Source: Deltaproteobacteria bacterium
Lineage (GTDB): Bacteria > Desulfobacterota > Syntrophia > Syntrophales > UBA2210
DNA: 6,193 nt
Reading direction: 5' to 3'
NCBI GenBank assembly: GCA_011056825.1
Contig: DSBH01000082.1
Location: 1-6,193, forward strand
Part shown: positions 5,969-6,193 of the stretch, one piece after another
Layout: each line of letters begins with the position of its first letter
How positions within the stretch are numbered: the first letter of the stretch is position 1
Notes under the pieces: generated by a model
Database searches by the model: none
What the model saw: only the letters and a program-made list of their open reading frames with translations
Told to the model about the DNA's origin: nothing
Position numbers and translations under genes: made by a program

Positions 5969-5975
5969 ACCCGTG

Positions 5976-6193
5976 GTGAACGAAGTACTGGCGGTTACGA
6001 CGGCCGACATCGCAAAGCCTTTTCACGGCAATATGCTTGAGATGATTTTTGATGCCGGGCCCATGGTTCAATTCGTCCTGCTTTTGCTGCTCATGTTTTC
6101 GGTTGTTTCATGGGCGGTGATCCTGGTGAAATTCAGAGTGATCAGGCGGACGAGAAAAGAAAACGACATGTTTCTTGATGTATACATGAGAAG
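5976..6193 (+). CDS. tolQ: TolQ-type MotA/TolQ/ExbB proton channel protein (3'-truncated by window edge)
   Basis: N-terminal 72 residues of an inner-membrane proton-channel subunit that, with TolR, uses the proton motive force to energise TolA and keep the outer membrane anchored during division. The visible part has a short periplasmic N-terminus, then one hydrophobic helix (about 30-51) and a basic cytoplasmic stretch (KFRVIRRTRKEN) leading into MFLDVY. The pattern MVQFVLLLLLMFSVVSWAVIL resembles the first helix of E. coli TolQ ([20 protein letters not shown], from memory), with the shared S-x-x-SWA core. GTG 5976 is chosen by its AAGGAG. ExbB is a close paralogue and cannot be fully excluded without the rest of the gene and its neighbours. 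TolQ is preferred because of the short N-terminus and the SWA helix. tolR and the rest of tol-pal would be expected downstream. Confidence 0.85.
   Translation, partial: MNEVLAVTTADIAKPFHGNMLEMIFDAGPMVQFVLLLLLMFSVVSWAVILVKFRVIRRTRKENDMFLDVYMR

Larger units (their letters stand above)
5723..5975. other. Divergent intergenic region between the binding protein gene and tolQ
   Basis: The 253 bases between the two divergent starts hold a candidate tolQ promoter (5913-5941) and an imperfect dyad TGAAA-N9-TTTCA (5832-5850) around TGATCA. The minus strand is open throughout 5723-5881, but no start there has a good ribosome binding site. A convincing promoter for the minus-strand gene was not found. 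Confidence 0.5.

Noticed and set aside
1..6193. A CRISPR array, defence island, transposon or tRNA
   Set aside because: No regularly spaced repeats, transposase or integrase genes, terminal inverted repeats or tRNA-like folds were seen; the only tandem repeats are coding ones in mlaD.

Overview
The window looks like a stretch of chromosome from a Gram-negative (diderm) bacterium. The best guess is a member of the Desulfobacterota (former Deltaproteobacteria). This is inferred from the protein flavour, moderately high GC and the gene set (Mla lipid transport, TolQ, an FmdB-type zinc ribbon and a lipoprotein-type solute-binding protein). No marker gene fixes the taxon.

Layout. (1) Positions 1-2878, plus strand: an Mla/MCE phospholipid-transport operon. 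It holds the C-terminal part of the permease MlaE (cut by the left edge), the ATPase MlaF and a long MlaD-like MCE protein. The MCE protein has an N-terminal membrane anchor, one MCE domain, a long helical region with three exact-length 34-residue repeats, and a C-terminal domain of about 175 residues that reads like an outer-membrane beta-barrel. This fits a single protein reaching from the inner to the outer membrane, as described for Veillonella MlaD. No mlaC or mlaB follows. (2) Positions 2905-3943, plus strand: a compact two-gene unit with its own sigma70-type promoter. It encodes an unrecognised 181-residue protein carrying a HEXXH motif and a small FmdB-family zinc-ribbon protein, and it ends at a clear intrinsic terminator. 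(3) Positions 4058-5722, minus strand: a stand-alone family 5 (Dpp/Opp-like) solute-binding lipoprotein, with no permease or ATPase partner in view. (4) Positions 5723-5975: a divergent intergenic region with a candidate promoter and a strong ribosome binding site for the next gene. (5) From 5976 to the right edge, plus strand: the start of a tolQ-type proton-channel gene, probably the first gene of a tol-pal cluster.

The recurring theme is cell-envelope maintenance: lipid traffic between membranes (Mla), energised outer-membrane upkeep (TolQ) and periplasmic peptide capture. The most interesting items are the barrel-tipped MlaD and the HEXXH protein paired with the FmdB-like zinc ribbon. No RNA genes, CRISPR arrays, insertion sequences or prophage genes were seen.
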